64,000 nucleotides of DNA from Sphingopyxis sp. H050 (GTDB lineage: Bacteria; Pseudomonadota; Alphaproteobacteria; Sphingomonadales; Sphingomonadaceae): the NCBI RefSeq assembly GCF_001468265.1, contig NZ_LNRZ01000009.1, positions 62,001 through 126,000 on the forward strand, read 5' to 3'. The notes beneath the pieces are model-generated. The model was not told the DNA's origin, ran no database searches, and saw only the letters and a list, made by a program, of their open reading frames with translations. The position numbers and the translations under genes are program-made. Within the stretch, counting starts at the first letter, position 1. Each line of letters starts with the position of its first letter. Shown here piece by piece: positions 63,844 through 64,000 of this stretch.

Positions 63844-64000
63844 TCAGAAGCCGGCCGTCAGCGTCACGCCGAAGGTACGCGGCCGGATGACCGCAGTGCC
63901 GGCGGCGCCGAGCGGGATATTCGCGGGCGCCTCCAGCGAGGTCTTGCCTTCGGCATCGGTCAGGTTCTTCGCATAAAGTTCAAGCGAATATTTGCCGAAA
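63844..64000 (-). CDS. C-terminal end of a TonB-dependent receptor (partial)
   Basis: The minus-strand frame ends at TGA (complement of 63844-63846). Its last 51 residues include FGKYSLELYAKNLTDAEGKT and RPRTFGVTLTAGF. This is the final strands of a TonB-dependent receptor barrel with its terminal phenylalanine. It lies 17 bp upstream of the DgcN-like gene, so the receptor probably leads this operon and imports its substrate. The rest lies beyond the right edge. Confidence 0.85.
   Translation of the reverse strand, partial: FGKYSLELYAKNLTDAEGKTSLEAPANIPLGAAGTAVIRPRTFGVTLTAGF

Noticed and set aside
1..64000. CRISPR array, rRNA operon or insertion sequence
   Set aside because: I saw no regularly spaced repeats, no rRNA sequence and no transposase anywhere in the window.

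Overview
The window is high-GC DNA that reads like a chromosome of the Sphingomonadaceae (Sphingopyxis/Sphingomonas-like Alphaproteobacteria). The assignment rests on the abundance of TonB-dependent receptors, a NodT/EmrAB-type efflux operon, an Alphaproteobacteria-type tRNA-Lys(CTT) 3' end, and a GTCATCCCGGCGAAGGCC-type REP element. It is an inference from family content, not from a marker gene.

Left end (1-12.9 kb) is accessory DNA accreted at a tRNA gene. It starts with the tail of a ParB/RepB-like gene, a HigBA-type toxin-antitoxin pair and a tyrosine integrase that abuts a displaced tRNA-Lys 3' fragment. A second exact 33-bp copy of that tRNA end lies 10.4 kb to the right. Between the copies is an archaic (Csu/spore-coat-U-type) chaperone-usher pilus operon. 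Its phosphorelay genes are a NarL-type regulator, an HPt protein, a CheY-like receiver and a 5'-truncated hybrid histidine kinase. The kinase is fused head-to-head with a 5'-truncated gene of unknown function, which marks a deletion junction.

13.2-17.3 kb is an EmrAB/NodT-type multidrug efflux operon. After about 0.9 kb of sparse DNA holding a 57-codon bulb-lectin-like ORF, a 15.7-kb operon (18.3-34.0 kb) encodes a PhoD-like metallophosphatase followed by four very large proteins of 1136, 1092, 1561 and 591 residues. One looks like a DUF6603 protein and the others match no family I can name. This is the best candidate for an undescribed system. On its right it abuts two decayed genes, a ChaA-type antiporter fragment and a LacI-type regulator.

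35.3-53.1 kb is a carbohydrate-utilisation locus. The leftward arm encodes a ROK kinase, GalK, GalT, alpha-galactosidase, two oxidoreductases, an MFS importer, glycerate 2-kinase and a LysR regulator. The rightward arm encodes a TonB-dependent receptor, a GH63-type hydrolase, a GH28 hydrolase, a PhyH-type dioxygenase and a tannase/feruloyl esterase. Together they suggest uptake and breakdown of a galactose-containing, possibly glycerate-linked or feruloylated plant/algal glycan.

53.3-64.0 kb is more ordinary chromosome: a HerA/DUF87-type ATPase, a PBP1A-family peptidoglycan synthase, and an Lrp regulator divergent from an amino-acid dehydrogenase plus ACT-like protein. It ends in a coupled leftward operon of membrane dipeptidase, serine hydrolase, YkvI-like permease and a DgcN-like (DUF1611) protein behind another TonB receptor. 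That operon looks like peptide or D-amino-acid catabolism.
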